Notes: generated by a model from the sequence alone, not told the origin. Shown: positions 7,219-17,282, counted from the first letter of the stretch. The stretch: 64,000 nucleotides of DNA from an uncultured Desulfatitalea sp. (GCA_937868765.1 CALMNL010000015.1:60967-124966), one strand, 5' to 3'. Made by a program: numbers and translations.

Positions 7219-8082
7219 ATGGCATGCAAAAATGACATGGGGCCTTGTGGTTTCACCCTGGTCGAACTGATGATCGCGCTGGTGGTGGGCCTGGTGGCCA
7301 TCGGCGCCGTCTACGCCGTGTATACGGTGCATCAACGGGAGTACCGCAACCAGCAGTTCCGGCTGGCGGTGCAGCAAGAATTACGCGGTGCGCTGGTGAT
7401 TTTCGAGCAGCAGATCCGCCTGGCGGGCTACGACCCCGAAGATAGCGGTCTGTTCGGCATCACCGACGTGCGCCGCTACGATCTTGCGCGCAATCAGGAA
7501 GATCCCGGCGGCCAGCCGGCGATTTTTTACACCGTGGATTTGGATGAGAACGGCGATCCGGACCCGCGCAACAATTATCGGAACCGGGAGCATTGCAATT
7601 TCAGGATACACGAAGCCCCAGGCACGAGGCGCCGTTATTTCGCCTGGGATAACGGTGCTGGCCGGAACCCGGTGGCCGAAAACATCCAGGCCATGGGCCT
7701 GGCCTTCGGCGTCGATCAGGACGGCGACGGCCGGTTGGACACATGGAACGGTGGTGATCATCCCATTTGGGCTGTGGACGCGGACAACGACAATCGGCTC
7801 GATACCCACCTGGATACCGACAACAACGGGATTATCGACGAAGACGATGATGTTACCGGCGATCTGCGCATTACTTCCGGGGACGGCGGCCGCATCGACC
7901 CGCCCATCGCTCCGGCGAAAATCCGGGCCGTGCGGGTGTGGCTGCTGGCCGTCAGTCCGAGCCCACTCAAAGGTCATGTGGATCAAGGCACCTATGTGGT
8001 GGGTGACCGTATCGTCAAACCCGCAGGTGACGGCTTTGTCCGCCGTAGGGCGCAAAGTACTATCATCGGGCGCAATCTATAG
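7219..8082 (+). CDS. pilW: PilW-family minor pilin with calcium-loop-like insert
   Basis: A 287-residue prepilin. The leader ends in Gly before FTLVELMIALVVGLVAIGAV, with Glu at +5. RGALVIFEQQIRLAGYDP is the hallmark of PilW, a minor pilin needed to prime the pilus and present PilY1. An Asp-rich region follows: DQDGDGRLD near residue 167 and about 25 residues near 187-214 rich in DxDNDxRxD patterns, resembling EF-hand or thrombospondin type 3 loops. Such loops suggest calcium binding. The start at 7219 has GAGG six bases upstream. The preceding pilin gene ends just before it, so they are probably cotranscribed. Confidence 0.85.
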   Translation: MACKNDMGPCGFTLVELMIALVVGLVAIGAVYAVYTVHQREYRNQQFRLAVQQELRGALVIFEQQIRLAGYDPEDSGLFGITDVRRYDLARNQEDPGGQPAIFYTVDLDENGDPDPRNNYRNREHCNFRIHEAPGTRRRYFAWDNGAGRNPVAENIQAMGLAFGVDQDGDGRLDTWNGGDHPIWAVDADNDNRLDTHLDTDNNGIIDEDDDVTGDLRITSGDGGRIDPPIAPAKIRAVRVWLLAVSPSPLKGHVDQGTYVVGDRIVKPAGDGFVRRRAQSTIIGRNL

Positions 8083-8153
8083 GCAGCGGCCATCCAGGAA
8101 CAGCCCGTGCCATCGCTGGATGGCCTTTGGATCAGGTAGATAGGTATACAGTT

Positions 8154-8567
8154 ATGGTTTCCGGCCAAAAGGGGTTGACGCTGGTGGAAGTGATGATCTC
8201 GCTGGCGATCTTCGCCATCGGCATCCTGGCCATGGCGGCCATGCAGCAGGTGGGCATGGTCGCATTTTCCAGAGCGCACCGAAGCAACGAACGATCGCGC
8301 CAGGCAGCCGCCCAGATCGAAGCGGTCTTGGCCATGGATTATGAAGACCCTTTGCTGGCGGATGTGGACAATGGTTATCATCCAGAAGCCCCTGATCATG
8401 GGCCATCGTCGTTGCCCGGTGGACACGGCAGCATCGAATGGGAAGTGGACGATGACTTTCCTTATCCCGGCACCAAGCGCATCAGCGTCACCGTGCGCGC
8501 ACCAATCGCCGGCAAGGGGGGCGCTCCCGTGGTTTACCATTACGTCAAGGCCAGAAACCTGCGATAG
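8154..8567 (+). CDS. pilV: PilV-type minor pilin / pilus modification protein
   Basis: A 137-residue prepilin beginning MVSGQKG then LTLVEVMISLAIFAIGILAMA, with Glu at +5 of the mature form. The pattern GILAMAAMQ and position between PilW and PilX identify it as PilV. The C-terminal part is short and includes DDFPYPGTKRISVTV. The frame opens at a TTG at 8127, but ATG 8154 gives a normal six- or seven-residue leader. PilV, PilW and PilX form the priming complex of type IV pili at the inner membrane and tip in other bacteria; that role is inferred here. Confidence 0.82.
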   Translation: MVSGQKGLTLVEVMISLAIFAIGILAMAAMQQVGMVAFSRAHRSNERSRQAAAQIEAVLAMDYEDPLLADVDNGYHPEAPDHGPSSLPGGHGSIEWEVDDDFPYPGTKRISVTVRAPIAGKGGAPVVYHYVKARNLR

Positions 8568-8587
8568 ATCGCAAAGGAGAAGCGCGC

Positions 8588-9100
8588 ATGCTGGTTCATG
8601 CCGGGAAGATCGGCCGCCAGTCCGGTTCGGCGCTGGTGATCACCCTGATGGTGTTGACCGCTCTGACGATATTGGGAATGGCCACCCTCACTACGAGTGG
8701 GGTGGAATTGAAGATCGTGCGCAACGAACGGGAGATCCGGGAGGCCTTCTGCCTGGCCGAGGGGGCCGTGGCCGAAGGGGTCCAGCGGCTCAGCGCCATG
8801 CGGACCGAGGATCTTGTCGAGCAGTATTTGCCGTGGCACCACCCGCGCAAGGCGGCCGAGACCAACCGGGTCGATTTCCGTGACCCGGCGCGATGGGATG
8901 CGGATGGCGTGGGAGAAGACAATGCGCTGGTAAGCCCCATGTCTTCAGACACCCTTATCGCGGCTGTGGAATGGAAGGTGGCCACCGGTGGTTCCCTGGT
9001 CCAGACCCAGTCGCGTCTCTACCAGAATCGAATCTACGGTCGTTGCGACAAGTACGGCGTCGGCACGCTGGTGGAGATAGGATATTACTTGCGCTATTGA
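8588..9100 (+). CDS. pilX: PilX-type minor pilin
   Basis: A 170-residue protein with an N-terminal basic stretch, then GSALVITLMVLTALTILGMATLTTSGVELKI-type sequence, the PilX N-terminal domain. As in other PilX proteins, the usual Glu at +5 is not seen. NEREIREAFCLAEGAVAEG follows, where PilX proteins have the conserved FYLAEAG-like helix. AAAGGAGA stands eight bases before ATG 8588. It precedes the pilY1-like gene by 13 bases. PilX with PilV and PilW carries PilY1 to the pilus tip in known systems. Confidence 0.8.
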   Translation: MLVHAGKIGRQSGSALVITLMVLTALTILGMATLTTSGVELKIVRNEREIREAFCLAEGAVAEGVQRLSAMRTEDLVEQYLPWHHPRKAAETNRVDFRDPARWDADGVGEDNALVSPMSSDTLIAAVEWKVATGGSLVQTQSRLYQNRIYGRCDKYGVGTLVEIGYYLRY

Positions 9101-9113
9101 AAGGCACGCGACA

Positions 9114-12100
9114 GTGTTTCGAACCCACGGTTTTCAAATAACAGGAATCAGGCGTGCGCGCAGTTGCAGCAGACATGTGGCGAGCAAATGCATTCGGCGG
9201 TTCCTGTTTCTGGCGATATGGCTGATGACGTCTCCGGCAGCGGCGGTGGACATCAGCGATATTCCCCTGGATTCGCAAATCGCAGCTCCGCCACCGCTGT
9301 TAATGTTCGTCTGGGACGATTCCGACAGCATGGACCGGGAGTTCATGACCGACGAACCCAACGGGCTGTTCAACCACCGCTACTATCTTTTCCCGGATGC
9401 AGCCTATACCCCGGCGCCCGATCACAACGACGGTCTGCACCGCGATCTGGGAGCGGCCCAGCGCTTTATGTGGCGTTCCCAATGGCAGGGCTACAATCAT
9501 CTTTACTTCAACCCGTCCCGCGACTACGCCCCCTGGCCGGATACAGCACACATCAGGTTTAGCCAGGCCGATCCCGATCGTCCCTTTTCAGACCCGCTGC
9601 ACACCGCTGCCACGGACGCTCGCTTGCGCTTGAGTGCCGAGTTCTTCAGTGTCCGGATCGGGTCTCAGACGATTTCGATCCCCAACGCCCACTATTTTAC
9701 GATTGCCGACGACAATGGCAACCAGAGGCAAGACGCCGGCGAACGCGTTTACCTGGTGGCCTGGCAGGATGCCGACGGGGACCTGCGCCTGGATCGCTCC
9801 GGCCGCGCGGACGATGACCGGCGCCGCTATTTTCGCTTCGATGACGACGGCGATCAACTGGTGGAAGACAACGAACTGACCCCGATCACTTACGAAACAC
9901 AGAAGTGCCGGCTGCGGCCCACAACTCTGGACGGCGAGGAGCAGCGCCCGCAGACCGATGCCGAGGCGCTGCAAAACTTCGCCAACTGGTTTACTTACCA
10001 CCGCCGCCGGGAAACGGCGGCCAAGGCAGCGGTCGCGGCCGCCATCGATACGGCGCGCCAGTGCTATATCGGGCTTTACACGGTTAACGGCGAGACGCGT
10101 CTGGGGGTTCGGCCTGTCCGGGTCACGCTGTCGACGGGAACCGGCGAACACGAGGCGACGGCAGTTCGGCTGGACGAAAGCGGAACATTGCTCGAAGCGC
10201 TTTACCGCATCGAATCCCGGGGGCAATCGAATGTGCGCCAGGCCCTGGACCAGGTGGGCCGCTACTTCGAGCGATCCCAAAGTTCGCCGCTGGGGCCGTC
10301 TCCCTGGTTCTCTCCGCAGAGGGGCGGCGCGTGTCAGCGCGGGTATGCCGTGATCCTCAGCGACGGATTGTGGAACGGTCTTTTTACGGGTCCGGGCAAT
10401 GCGGATGGTGACCAGGGCAGCCCTTATGCCGACCGCTGGAGCGATACCCTGGCGGACGTGGCCCTGCATTACTACAACCACGATCTGGCCCCAGACCTGG
10501 AGGACATGGTGCCGGCCCAGGGATGCGACACGGCCGTCCATCAACATCTGGTCACGCATGTACTTTCCTTCGGCGTCAATGGCAGCATCGATCGGGGGGA
10601 TATCGACGCCGACGGGCAGCCGGACCACCCTGGCTATGAGGATGACCCCTGTTTTACCCTGGCCCAGACGCCTCACCCACGATGGCCGCTGCCCCTGCCA
10701 GGGTCTATCGCCACGGTGGACGACCTGTGGCATGCGGCGGTCAATGGCCGGGGCCTCTATATCAGCGCCGATGGCGCCGATGATTTGAAAACGGCCATGG
10801 GGCACATTCTGGATGCCGTCGGTTCGGCCGTCGCCTCTGCAGGGCTGGCTGTGAGCGGCACCACTCTGGACGATGCCTCCATGATCTATCAGGCGCTATA
10901 CCGATCGGACGATTGGAGCGGTGAGGTGTTCGCCTTTGCCATGGGCAGTGATGGGTCGCCGGACAACCGGTCGGAAAATGCGCTCTGGCGCGCTTCGTCC
11001 CATCTGCTTCCATCTGAGACCCTTGCCGAGCAGCGGCGTATTCTTACCTACGGCGGCCCCTGGCTGGAACCCCAAGGGGTGCCGTTTCGATACGATGCGC
11101 TTTCTGCGGCTCAGCAGCAGGTCCTGGGCGCTGGCCTGGCCAGTGAGCAAGAGGCCCGTGAGCTTGTCGATTACCTGCGCGGCCAAGATTTCCCCCACCT
11201 GCGCAGGCGTTCGAGCCTGCTCGGCGATGTGGTGCACGCCACACCTGTGGTGGCCGGACAAACGCTTTTCGTGGGGGCCAATGACGGTATGCTGCATGCC
11301 TTGGATACCCAGACCGGTGCCGAGCGCTTCGCCTATGTGCCGAACCTGGTCTTCGACCACCTGGCGGCCCTGGGCTCGCCGCGCTATGCCGCGCGCCACC
11401 GTTTCTATGTGGATGGGCCTCCCTACGTGGGTGAGGTATTGGTGGGAACTTACCAGAGGCGCAGCTACCTGGTCGGCGGTTTGGGGAAGGGGGCGCGCGG
11501 ATGCTACGGGCTGATGGTGGCAAGTCGCCAGCGGAAGCCCCAGGGGGCGGCTTACGGCGACTACCAGACCCTTTTCAGTGTGGATGATATCGGTCCGGAG
11601 AGTGACGCGTCTTCCCTGGCCAGCCTCGCTCCATGGGAATACCCGCGCCCGGAGCCGGCCAAGGACGGGATGGACAACGACGGTGACAGACTGATCGATG
11701 AAGAGGGGGAAACGGACGATGCGGTCGGCTATATCCTGGGCCAGGTGTATGCGGTCAATGCCAACGCACCTGGGGAGGCGTATCGTGCGGTGGTCATCTT
11801 CGGCAACGGTTATGACAGCGCCGGCGGCCGGGCCGTACTCTTCGTTCTCGATGCCGGCAGCGGTCGTCTGATCCGCAAGATCGAAACCGGCGCCGGTGAC
11901 GACAACGGCCTCTCGGGGCCGGCCCTCATCGATGTCAACCTGGACCGCTGCGTAGATTATGCCTATGCCGGCGACCTGCGCGGCAACCTGTGGAAATTCG
12001 ACTTGACCAGCCCGGACCCAGCCCGATGGGGGGTGGCCTATGGAGAGGATCAGGACGGCGACGGGGCGATCGATGCGGCCGCCGGCGATCGTCCCCAGCC

Positions 12101-12908
12101 TCTTTTCACCGCACCGGGGCAATCGATCACCGGCCGGCCCGATGTCATGGCCATGGCCGGTGCCTGCGCCCCGGGCGGGGCCGGCTATATGGTAATTATC
12201 GGTACCGGCCGCTACCTGGGAATCAACGATCGCTATGATAATACGCCCCAGAGCGTCTATGGCATCTGGGACTTCGGCGATGACAGCGATGACAGTGAAC
12301 ATCTGGGATTTATCGCCGATCGATCTTCGGGCCAGATCTCTTCCGGATTGTTTTTGGCGCCGCGCCAGGTGGCTGCCCACCTGACCCGGGACGGCCAATC
12401 CTATCGTCAACTCACCGATGTGCGGATCGACTATGCCAGCGTCGCGGACCCCGGCGATGGCGACGGCCGCAACGTCAACAATGATGGCAACCGGCAAACG
12501 CCCGATCCTGTGCATTGGGCCGGATGGTTTTTCGATTTCCCCGCGGTGCCCGACCCCCAAGCAACTCCGGGCGAGCGGGTTGGCGGGAACGTGGTCATCC
12601 GCAACGGTCAGGCCGTGGTGCTTTCCTTTGCACCTGGCCAGACCCCTTGCGAACGCGGCGGCGTCTCCTGGCGTTACCTGCTCAATGGCTGCGGTAACAG
12701 TTACGATCCGTCCGAAGCCGGGGACTCCCGAGAATTGTCCAGGCGCTTCGACGGCCGATTGAACGATGCCATGCTCGTCTTGAAAAACCTGCGGGAACCC
12801 CATCTGGATCTTTTTGTTTACAGCGATCAGACCGGTCGTGTGATCCAGGAGACTCTCGAAGGCGAGCTATGGGGTCGCGTCTATTGGCGCCAGAATGCCG
12901 GACCATGA
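9114..12908 (+). CDS. pilY1: PilY1/PilC-like pilus tip adhesin
   Basis: A 1264-residue secreted protein. The N-terminus has a basic segment and hydrophobic helix ending PAAAVD near residue 45, consistent with a signal peptide. A von Willebrand A-like domain begins with MFVWDDSDSMD; DDSDS at 68-72 fits the metal-site DxSxS. The C-terminal half (from about 690) is the PilY1 beta-propeller: VHATPVVAGQTLFVGANDGMLH and DVNLDRCVDYAYAGDLRGNLWKFDL. Asp-rich loops occur at several places, including DNDGDRLID and DQDGDGAID. It starts at GTG 9114 with AAGG nearby. PilY1 proteins regulate pilus extension and mediate adhesion. Confidence 0.88.
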   Translation: MFRTHGFQITGIRRARSCSRHVASKCIRRFLFLAIWLMTSPAAAVDISDIPLDSQIAAPPPLLMFVWDDSDSMDREFMTDEPNGLFNHRYYLFPDAAYTPAPDHNDGLHRDLGAAQRFMWRSQWQGYNHLYFNPSRDYAPWPDTAHIRFSQADPDRPFSDPLHTAATDARLRLSAEFFSVRIGSQTISIPNAHYFTIADDNGNQRQDAGERVYLVAWQDADGDLRLDRSGRADDDRRRYFRFDDDGDQLVEDNELTPITYETQKCRLRPTTLDGEEQRPQTDAEALQNFANWFTYHRRRETAAKAAVAAAIDTARQCYIGLYTVNGETRLGVRPVRVTLSTGTGEHEATAVRLDESGTLLEALYRIESRGQSNVRQALDQVGRYFERSQSSPLGPSPWFSPQRGGACQRGYAVILSDGLWNGLFTGPGNADGDQGSPYADRWSDTLADVALHYYNHDLAPDLEDMVPAQGCDTAVHQHLVTHVLSFGVNGSIDRGDIDADGQPDHPGYEDDPCFTLAQTPHPRWPLPLPGSIATVDDLWHAAVNGRGLYISADGADDLKTAMGHILDAVGSAVASAGLAVSGTTLDDASMIYQALYRSDDWSGEVFAFAMGSDGSPDNRSENALWRASSHLLPSETLAEQRRILTYGGPWLEPQGVPFRYDALSAAQQQVLGAGLASEQEARELVDYLRGQDFPHLRRRSSLLGDVVHATPVVAGQTLFVGANDGMLHALDTQTGAERFAYVPNLVFDHLAALGSPRYAARHRFYVDGPPYVGEVLVGTYQRRSYLVGGLGKGARGCYGLMVASRQRKPQGAAYGDYQTLFSVDDIGPESDASSLASLAPWEYPRPEPAKDGMDNDGDRLIDEEGETDDAVGYILGQVYAVNANAPGEAYRAVVIFGNGYDSAGGRAVLFVLDAGSGRLIRKIETGAGDDNGLSGPALIDVNLDRCVDYAYAGDLRGNLWKFDLTSPDPARWGVAYGEDQDGDGAIDAAAGDRPQPLFTAPGQSITGRPDVMAMAGACAPGGAGYMVIIGTGRYLGINDRYDNTPQSVYGIWDFGDDSDDSEHLGFIADRSSGQISSGLFLAPRQVAAHLTRDGQSYRQLTDVRIDYASVADPGDGDGRNVNNDGNRQTPDPVHWAGWFFDFPAVPDPQATPGERVGGNVVIRNGQAVVLSFAPGQTPCERGGVSWRYLLNGCGNSYDPSEAGDSRELSRRFDGRLNDAMLVLKNLREPHLDLFVYSDQTGRVIQETLEGELWGRVYWRQNAGP

Positions 12909-13134
12909 TCTCGGAGTCGTTTTCGACGAGAATTGCCAGGATGGACATTGATCCGGGCAATGCAATTGACTTCAATACCCCTTTTTCTTATAGTGGAGCC
13001 ATTCGAAATCTCACGGCCCATTCCTGCCGCCGGTTTTTCGCCTACGTATGTGATGGAGCACCCGGCTGATCTGCGCCGCCGGCCGATTGCGCTTGCGGCA
13101 ATAAACCGAAAAACGAATTAAGGCGACGCAGCAA

Positions 13135-15405
13135 GTGACTTCCAATGTGAGTTCCCAAGACGACCCTTCCAACGCCATCAACGAGGCCGGCCCGAAATCA
13201 TCTTCAGACAAACCCCATAACAACGAAGCCTGGCGTTTTCTATTGGTCGAACTGATCAATAAGCTCGGGTTGTTTTTTACCCACGCCAGCCAATCCAAGG
13301 GGGTTCAAACCACCGCCTTGCTCTTCGACCAAGTGGTGCGGCTTTTGGAAATGATCGATAAGATGCCGGGGCACGACGATTGTCTGATCATCCGTAGAAT
13401 CATTTCTCCCACCGCGGACGCTCTTGCCAAACCGGATTATTTTATTCTCTTCGGTAATCAGGCGTTTCGCGGCGCAGAGGTCGTCGGCCTCCGGCCGGCG
13501 ACTGCTCCTGGTGGTTTTCATCATCTGGCGGCTGCCTTGGAAAATACCTTTGCCTGTTTCAACGCCCTGGGTATTTCGGCGCTGTTTCTTCAGCTGCCCG
13601 GCAAATCGCCCGAGAAGATCGACCAACTGCGGTTATCGCTGAATATCGTGGCACGATTCCGCAAGGCCGTGGAAAATAACGCATCCATCACCTTTCGATA
13701 TTTAAAAGGCACACGCACCATCCCTCTGGCGCGGGACAGCGACGGCAAGCCAGACCCCAATCTTACTCTGGTCGCCGGCCTTAACGGTCTGTCGGCGGTG
13801 AACATGCGCGAACTGGTCAAACAAGCCGAGGCCTTCTGCACCTTGACCTCTCCGGATACCGCTGCCTGCCGGGCCTCCGACAGCTACAATCAAATCTTCA
13901 ACGCACGCAGCCTGCGCTCGCAGTTAATCCGGCCGTTGGTGGAGATCAACAACCTGCCGTGGATGCAAATCCAGGAGTTACGAACCTCCCTGACCGGGGA
14001 AGTCACACCCACAGGGGGGATCTCCCTGGGCGAGGCCATATCCAGCGACGATATGGCCGGAGAATTGCTGCCCTATCTGGCCGGCTACTTGGAAAACCAG
14101 GATTCCAAGGCCCTGGAGATCTTGAATGCCACATTTGAGTGTGATTTTGGCGCTCTGGATGCCGAAGCCACGGCCAAAACCATCAATGCGATCACCCGGC
14201 TGATTCAGGCGCTGGAAAAGCTGACCAAGGATCCCGGGCCGCTGGACCGCTTTCTTTTTTATCTGCATGACCGCCTGGGGCAGATATCCGCAGAGGTGTT
14301 AGCGCACCTGTCGGTGCGACGGCAGGGACTCAAGGTCGAAATCCAAGGCAAGGCCCTCTTGGTAGGCATGGTTCACCCCCGGCTGATCGACATCATCAAC
14401 CTGGTCAAGGAACGCATCACCGTCGCGCATAAGATTTCGGCAGTGAGCGGTTTTACCTGTGATCCCGGTGCCGCAGATCCCCGGTTCTGGATATCGCGAT
14501 TTGGTTTGAGCACGCGTGCCGCCGCATATTTCCAAAAAATGCTCGTGCAAGCCCTGGCGGACGGCGGATCGTGGGATTCGATCGCCTTCGGCAACCAGTT
14601 GGACGACCTGGACCAGGAGAGCGGGCGGGTGTTCGAGATTTTGTGGTGCCTGTTGCGGCAGAACGCCGGCGGCCTGTCGCGATCCGCCTTGCTGAACGGC
14701 CTGGTGCTGATGGGGGAAAGGCTCAAAAATGACAGCGAGGCATTGGGATTTTTGTTGTCCGACCTATTCCAGAGCATAGATCCGATGGTGCCCGGCGATC
14801 GGAACGCTTTTGCGCTGGGGACCTTCATGCTGCGTACCCATCACAAAGAGCGACACGTAGACCTGGAACGCACGCCCGAAGATGTGCTGGCCATTAAGAA
14901 GAGTCTTCATGCGGCACTGCAGCAGTACGCCGCCTGGCGAATGGATATCGATCCCTTCCGCGTTCTCTCCAAATTCAAGGCCATCCGCAACATGCTGGGG
15001 CGCACCATGCGGGAGAGCGCCGGTAAGACCGCGCTCACCGATCCAATCTTCCGCCCGCTGCTTTTCCTGGAGCGGGAGGGGTTGATTTTCGTTTCCCTGG
15101 CCGGCGGCAAGACCGCCAGGCTGGTGGTGCGCGGCGCCCTGGATTACTATGGCGACCCCGGGGTCGAGATCTTCCTTGGCCATCCCCATGCCTCCTATTT
15201 GATCGACCTCGTGGGACATCTGCGGGTCGTCCTGCGCGCCATGGCCCGCCTGGGGCAGGCACGCGACCTGGATACGCTCAAGGCCATGGAGCAGGGCGCT
15301 TCACGTCTGATGTCCCTTGACACGGACCCGACCTTTGCCCGCAGAGCCAAACAGATGCTGCAGTGGATCGCACCGGCCATTCGGGCCATTCAAGTCCAAT
15401 CATAA
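13135..15405 (+). CDS. Large hypothetical protein upstream of GspE-type ATPase
   Basis: A 756-residue protein with no signal peptide, membrane helix or motif I recognise. It is largely helical, with a polar, Ser/Asp-rich first 30 residues and repeated Leu/Ile patterns. The stretch from about 560 to 690 includes RTHHKERHVDLERTPEDV and a compact RPLLFLEREGLIFVSLAGG segment. The start is GTG 13135, since no in-frame ATG occurs for more than 70 codons. The AAGG upstream is rather far from it. The gene lies 24 bases before a GspE/PilB-like ATPase and after pilus-tip genes, so a cytoplasmic role in pilus or secretion control is a reasonable but unproved idea. Confidence 0.65.
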   Translation: MTSNVSSQDDPSNAINEAGPKSSSDKPHNNEAWRFLLVELINKLGLFFTHASQSKGVQTTALLFDQVVRLLEMIDKMPGHDDCLIIRRIISPTADALAKPDYFILFGNQAFRGAEVVGLRPATAPGGFHHLAAALENTFACFNALGISALFLQLPGKSPEKIDQLRLSLNIVARFRKAVENNASITFRYLKGTRTIPLARDSDGKPDPNLTLVAGLNGLSAVNMRELVKQAEAFCTLTSPDTAACRASDSYNQIFNARSLRSQLIRPLVEINNLPWMQIQELRTSLTGEVTPTGGISLGEAISSDDMAGELLPYLAGYLENQDSKALEILNATFECDFGALDAEATAKTINAITRLIQALEKLTKDPGPLDRFLFYLHDRLGQISAEVLAHLSVRRQGLKVEIQGKALLVGMVHPRLIDIINLVKERITVAHKISAVSGFTCDPGAADPRFWISRFGLSTRAAAYFQKMLVQALADGGSWDSIAFGNQLDDLDQESGRVFEILWCLLRQNAGGLSRSALLNGLVLMGERLKNDSEALGFLLSDLFQSIDPMVPGDRNAFALGTFMLRTHHKERHVDLERTPEDVLAIKKSLHAALQQYAAWRMDIDPFRVLSKFKAIRNMLGRTMRESAGKTALTDPIFRPLLFLEREGLIFVSLAGGKTARLVVRGALDYYGDPGVEIFLGHPHASYLIDLVGHLRVVLRAMARLGQARDLDTLKAMEQGASRLMSLDTDPTFARRAKQMLQWIAPAIRAIQVQS

Positions 15406-15429
15406 AATCAATCGGGCGACGAGGTTCCC

Positions 15430-17253
15430 ATGAAGACCAAGCTTCAAGATCCTTTCCAGGCGGAACGCGTTTGTCAAATACTTGTGCACAACAAGATGCT
15501 GGCGCCCGCCAGCGCCAAGGAAATCCTGCGCAAAAAAGAGGCGCTGCTGGACAAGCTGGAGAAGATCCGGCAAAAGAAGTATGAAAACACGCCGGCCGCA
15601 GAGCTGATCAGCAACCCATCGACCATCATCGACGTCATCGCCTCCCTGCATCTTACCCGTCTGGACAATCCCGGACTGCCCCTGGACGAGGAGACCATAT
15701 TTCAGACCTTAGCCCAACATTGGCGCCTGCCGTTTTACAAAATCGATCCATTGAAGCTCGATTTGAACGTCGTCACGACGACCATCCCGCGGTCGTTCGC
15801 CATGAAACATCTGGTGCTCCCGGTGGATGTGAAGGACGGCATCCTGACCGTCGCCATGCCGGACCCCTTCAAACTGGAGGTGCTGGACGATATCGCCATG
15901 GCCAGCAAGCTGCGCGTGCAGGCTGTGGTGAGTCCCAAGTCGGATGTCATCAAGCTGATCAACGAGTTCTTCGGATTCAAGCGCTCCATCGTGGCTGCCC
16001 AGGATCAATTCGGCGGTCCCAGCGTGGACCTCGGTAACCTGGAGCAGTACGTGCGCCTGCGCGCGGCCGATGAGCTGCCTTCCAATGACCAGCACATCGT
16101 CAACGCGGTCGATCATCTCTTCTTGTACGCCTTTGATCAAAAGGCCAGCGACATTCACATCGAGCCCAAAAGGGAGGTCTCCCTGGTGCGCATGCGCATC
16201 GATGGCGTGCTGCATACGATCTACAAGCTGCCCAAAGCGGTGCATTCCGCCATCGTCAGCAGAATCAAGAATCTGGCCCGCATGGATATGGCCGAAGAGC
16301 GGCGTCCCCAAGACGGTCGCATCAAAACCGATAAGGGGGACGTGGAGGTGGAGATCCGCGTGTCCACCGTGCCGGTGGCTTTCGGCGAGAAGGTGGTCAT
16401 GCGCATCATGGACCCCGATATACTCTTCCGCGATCTGCCCGAGCTGGGGTTTTCAGCCGTGGATCTGGAACGTTACCAGAACATCATCAGCATGCCCCAT
16501 GGCATCATCCTGGTGTGCGGTCCTACGGGCAGCGGCAAATCCACAACTCTTTATTCCACGTTGCACAAGATCAACAGTCCGGGCATCAACATCACCACGG
16601 TGGAAGAACCCATCGAGATGGTCCATGAAAGCTTCAACCAGATTGCCGTTCAGAGCCAGATCGGTATCACCTTTGGCGGCGTGCTGCGCAATATTCTGCG
16701 CCAGGATCCCGATGTGATCATGCTCGGCGAAATGCGCGATCTGGAGACCGCCGAGAACGCCATCCAGGCTGCATTGACCGGGCACCTGGTGCTTTCCACC
16801 CTGCACACCAACGATGCGCCCTCCGCCATCATGCGGCTGTTGGACCTGGGCCTTCCCCACTTCCTGATCCAGGCCACGCTGGTGGGGGTGCTGGCCCAGC
16901 GTCTGGTGCGCAGGATCTGCAACTACTGCAAGGAGCCGTTCGAGATGGCCAGCGACGAACTCAAGTCCTTGGGGCTGGATGTGGGCCGGAGCGGGATGCT
17001 CAAGCTGTTCCGCGGCAAGGGGTGCGAGAAGTGCCGCGGCACGGGTTACCTCGGCCGGACCTGTGTGGTGGAATTGATGCAGTTCAGCGACGCCATCCGG
17101 CGTTTGACCACTGCATCGGCCGACGTGGCCGCCATCCGTCACAAAGCCCGGGAAGAAGGCATGCAAACTTTGCGGGAGAGCGCGGTGGATAAGTTTCTAC
17201 AGGGTTTTACCACCTATCAGGAAGTACTGCGGGTAACCTGGGAACACTTTTAG
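15430..17253 (+). CDS. GspE/PilB-family secretion or pilus assembly ATPase
   Basis: A 607-residue cytoplasmic ATPase. The N-terminal 200 residues fit the GspE/PilB N-domain (PIYKID-like segment LPFYKIDPLKLD, and VDVKDGILTVAMPDPF). Walker A GPTGSGKST lies near 364-372, Walker B DVIMLGEMRD near 428, the His box TGHLVLSTLHTN near 450, and the tetracysteine zinc site CNYC...CEKC near 497-535. The zinc site favours GspE/PilB over PilT. The start at ATG 15430 has GAGG upstream. It follows an unknown gene by 24 bases and ends before a strong terminator. Whether it powers the pilins encoded upstream is inferred from position. Confidence 0.88.
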   Translation: MKTKLQDPFQAERVCQILVHNKMLAPASAKEILRKKEALLDKLEKIRQKKYENTPAAELISNPSTIIDVIASLHLTRLDNPGLPLDEETIFQTLAQHWRLPFYKIDPLKLDLNVVTTTIPRSFAMKHLVLPVDVKDGILTVAMPDPFKLEVLDDIAMASKLRVQAVVSPKSDVIKLINEFFGFKRSIVAAQDQFGGPSVDLGNLEQYVRLRAADELPSNDQHIVNAVDHLFLYAFDQKASDIHIEPKREVSLVRMRIDGVLHTIYKLPKAVHSAIVSRIKNLARMDMAEERRPQDGRIKTDKGDVEVEIRVSTVPVAFGEKVVMRIMDPDILFRDLPELGFSAVDLERYQNIISMPHGIILVCGPTGSGKSTTLYSTLHKINSPGINITTVEEPIEMVHESFNQIAVQSQIGITFGGVLRNILRQDPDVIMLGEMRDLETAENAIQAALTGHLVLSTLHTNDAPSAIMRLLDLGLPHFLIQATLVGVLAQRLVRRICNYCKEPFEMASDELKSLGLDVGRSGMLKLFRGKGCEKCRGTGYLGRTCVVELMQFSDAIRRLTTASADVAAIRHKAREEGMQTLRESAVDKFLQGFTTYQEVLRVTWEHF

Positions 17254-17282
17254 AAGGGGCGCTCCACCGGACTTAGAAGAAG

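Noticed and set aside
10896..12803. Long open frame on the minus strand inside pilY1 (635 codons)
   Set aside because: It lies fully antisense to a clearly recognisable PilY1 gene, has no family signature, and arises from the high GC content.
16700..16745. Walker B reads GEMRD instead of the GEIRD often seen in GspE
   Set aside because: GEMRD is normal in PilT-like members of this superfamily, so it is not an odd residue.
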